Source: Pelecanus crispus
Taxonomy: Eukaryota > Chordata > Aves > Pelecaniformes > Pelecanidae
Length of the DNA stretch: 64,000 bases
Direction: 5' to 3'
Assembly (NCBI RefSeq): GCF_030463565.1
Contig: NC_134660.1
Coordinates: forward strand, 379,501-443,500
In this document: positions 45,771 to 64,000 of the stretch, one piece after another
Position numbering within the stretch: the stretch's first letter is position 1
Layout of the letters: every line of letters starts with the position of its first letter
Program-made: the position numbers and the translations under genes
The notes under the pieces: model-generated
Databases searched by the model: none
The model's input: only the letters and a program-made list of their open reading frames with translations
Told to the model about the DNA's origin: nothing

Positions 45771-45907
45771 CTATTTTTAGCGCAGGGTTCCGTCACGTGA
45801 CGGCGAGTGACGTCACCGAATGTTGTTGTCGGGGCGGGCGGGGCCGCGCTGCAAAGATGGAGGGGCGGCGGGGCGCGCGCGGGGCGGCGCGGCCGGGGAC
45901 GGCGCAG
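45771..45907 (+). promoter_or_regulatory. HDAC5: HDAC5 promoter with MEF2, E-box/CLEAR and CRE sites, and presumed non-coding exon 1
   Basis: Within 45 bases: CTATTTTTAG at 45771-45780 (perfect MEF2 consensus), GTCACGTGAC at 45792-45801 (palindromic USF/TFEB E-box) and TGACGTCA at 45808-45815 (full CRE palindrome). A presumed non-coding exon follows and ends at 45907 before donor GTACGG. It would splice to the acceptor at 47092-47093 ahead of the ATG at 47204. Confidence 0.65.
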
Positions 45908-45934
45908 GTACGGGGGTCGTGCAACGGGGGGGGG

Positions 45935-46275
45935 GCCCGGGCAGTGCGGGGGGGCCGGGAATCGCGGGAGGGGGGGGCACGGAGCGATGCGGGGCGGGGG
46001 GAGCGGCGGCGGCGCGGTGCAGCGGGGGGGGGGGGGCGTGCAGTGCGGGGGGGGGGGGCGTGCAAAGCGCGGGGGGGGCGTGCAGCGGGGTTACGGCGTG
46101 CGGGGGGGGCTGCAGCGCGGGGAGCGGGCGGGGGGCGCCGTGCAGCGGGGCGGGGGGGTGCGGGGCGGGGTGGGGGGGCTGCAGTGCCGGGGGGGCGGGG
46201 CGGGGGTCCCCGTGCAGCGGGGTTGCGCCGGGCGGGGGGGGCCGAGCGCCAGCTCCGCAGCGCGGGCCGTGTGCG
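45935..46275. repeat. G-rich GTGCAGCGGGGG repeat array, HDAC5 intron 1
   Basis: Irregular units of 20-35 bases each containing GTGCAG or GTGCGG plus a long G run, starting about 30 bases downstream of the presumed exon 1. It carries strong G-quadruplex potential on the coding strand. Confidence 0.75.
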
Positions 46276-46619
46276 GGGGGGGGGGCGTTGCACCGCGCCG
46301 GGCTCGGGTCTGCCGGTAGCGCCCCCGCCCCCCCCGTGGGGTCCGTGGCGCCGCTGGCAGCCGAGCGTGGCCCCCACGCGTGGCCCCCCCCCCCGACCCC
46401 CGTCTCGGGGCGATGCCTGGGGGGGGGCTGCAGCACCGGGGGCCTCGCAGCGGGGGGGGGGGGAGGCAGGCCAGCCCCCAGCGCGCCCCCCCCGGGTGCG
46501 TGTGCCCCCCCCGTGGGGCTGGGCCCGACCCCCGTGGGGTGGCCCCGCGGGGGGGTCCCAGGGGCTGCGCTTCCCCGCTGTTCTCCCCGGGGTCCCTGTT
46601 TGGGCCCCCCCCCCCCCCC

Positions 46620-46765
46620 TTTTCCTGCAGAGCCTTGTGTAACGCTGCCCCCCCTCGGGTCCCCTCTGCCCCCCCCCCCCCTCGGGTCCCCTCTACCTCC
46701 CCCCCTCGGGTCCCCTCTAACACCCACCCCCCCCCCCCGGGTCCCCTCTGCCCCCCCGGTCCCCC
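46620..46765. repeat. CTCGGGTCCCCTCTGCCCCCC short array, HDAC5 intron 1
   Basis: Five units of about 25-30 bases sharing CGGGTCCCCTCT followed by a variable C run. Confidence 0.75.
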
Positions 46766-47093
46766 TGCCCCCGGGGGCAGCAGGGCCGCATCCTGCCACG
46801 GCCGGTGGGCGCTGGGGGGGGCACGGTGCCGGGTCTGGCCCCCAGCAGATGCTCAGGGAATTGGGGGGGGGGCACACGACGCCCCGCGGCGCTGGATCCG
46901 TCCCCCGGCTCTGCCCTCGGGGGGGTGCTCGGGGGCCGGGGGGGACACGCGGGCGCTGGATCCGGCCCCCGGCTCCGCGATGCTCTCGGCCCTGAGCAGC
47001 CCGGGCCCCCCCGCTTGGCGCTGGGGGGTTCTCATGGGGGGCAGCGGGCGGGGTGGGGGCCGGGGGTGCTGACGAGGGCGCTTGGTCCCGCAG

Positions 47094-47203
47094 GGCTCCC
47101 GGGCGGCGCGGGCACGGTCCCAGCGCCCCGGCCGGCGCTGACGGCCTCTCCGGACAGCCGCCTCTCCGCCTCCCCCCGGCACCGCCGCCGCCCGCCGCCC
47201 GCC
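47094..47203 (+). other. HDAC5: HDAC5 5' UTR part of the start-codon exon
   Basis: Exon begins after acceptor AG at 47092-47093. The ATG at 47204 has a good context (GCCATGG) and opens MDPQSDA, followed by donor GTGAGA at 47226. The next exon restores the conserved SGHEPSLELLSRAQLH. Confidence 0.75.
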
Positions 47204-63809
<16,606 letters not shown>

Positions 63810-64000
63810 GTACGGCCCCCCGGGATGCCCCCGGCTGTGCACGGAGCCACGCATGTCCTCGGGGGCATGCGTGTCCCTCGGGGCTGTGCATGGAGCTGTG
63901 TGTGTCCTCGGGGGCACGCGTGTTCCCCTGGGCCTGTGCATGGAGCCATGCGTGTTCTCGGGGGGGACGTGTATCCCCTGGGTTGTGCATGGAGCCACAC
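63810..64000. repeat. GGCTGTGCATGGAGCCATGCGTG array after HDAC5 exon 25, cut by window end
   Basis: Four units of about 45 bases containing TGTGCATGGAGCCATGCGTG and TCCTCGGGGGCA(C/T)GCGTGT. The array begins about 25 bases after the donor GTACGG at 63810 and continues past the window. Confidence 0.85.

Overview
This is a vertebrate nuclear segment, most likely from a bird and from a small GC-rich chromosome. The coding exons are vertebrate-specific proteins with short introns. GC content is very high, with long C or G runs. Nearly every intron of the right-hand gene is filled by its own minisatellite. The gene order SLC4A1 - UBTF - ATXN7L3 - TMUB2 - ASB16 - HROB - HDAC5 matches human 17q21.31 with the same relative orientations. 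Nothing bacterial, viral or CRISPR-like is present. The avian assignment is inferred from composition and protein sequence, not proven.

Layout. 1-1440 holds the last two coding exons and 3' UTR of SLC4A1 (+). 1440-4600 is intergenic with two minisatellites and an AT-rich stretch. 4650-8950 is the CpG-rich promoter and 5' UTR region of UBTF (+), whose 20 coding exons run 9024-22113, with a long homopolymer-rich 3' UTR to about 24800. ATXN7L3 (+) has its CpG-island promoter at 25370-25861, 12 coding exons at 27585-31620 and a 3' UTR to about 33630. It is tail-to-tail with TMUB2 (-; two coding exons, 34340-35608). ASB16 (-; five coding exons, 37239-40103) is recognisable throughout but carries five apparent single-base frame breaks. 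HROB (-; ten coding exons, 40774-44276) has one. A 1.2 kb alternating purine-pyrimidine array separates HROB from the HDAC5 (+) promoter. Twenty-five coding exons of HDAC5 lie at 47204-63809, and only its last exon falls beyond the window.

The genes do not form one pathway, but several are functionally related. UBTF drives rDNA transcription. ATXN7L3 belongs to the SAGA deubiquitinase module. HDAC5 is a class IIa deacetylase-fold corepressor of MEF2. HROB loads MCM8-MCM9 in recombination repair. ASB16 is a predicted SOCS-box substrate receptor. TMUB2 is a membrane ubiquitin-like protein. SLC4A1 is the red-cell anion exchanger.

The most notable observations are five perfect MEF2 consensus sites in about 11 kb around ASB16 and HDAC5, the cluster of frame breaks confined to the adjacent ASB16 and HROB genes, and the series of minisatellites through HDAC5 that share a TGTGC/GCACA vocabulary. 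All exon boundaries were read by hand from splice sites and frame continuity against remembered orthologues. No alignment was run.
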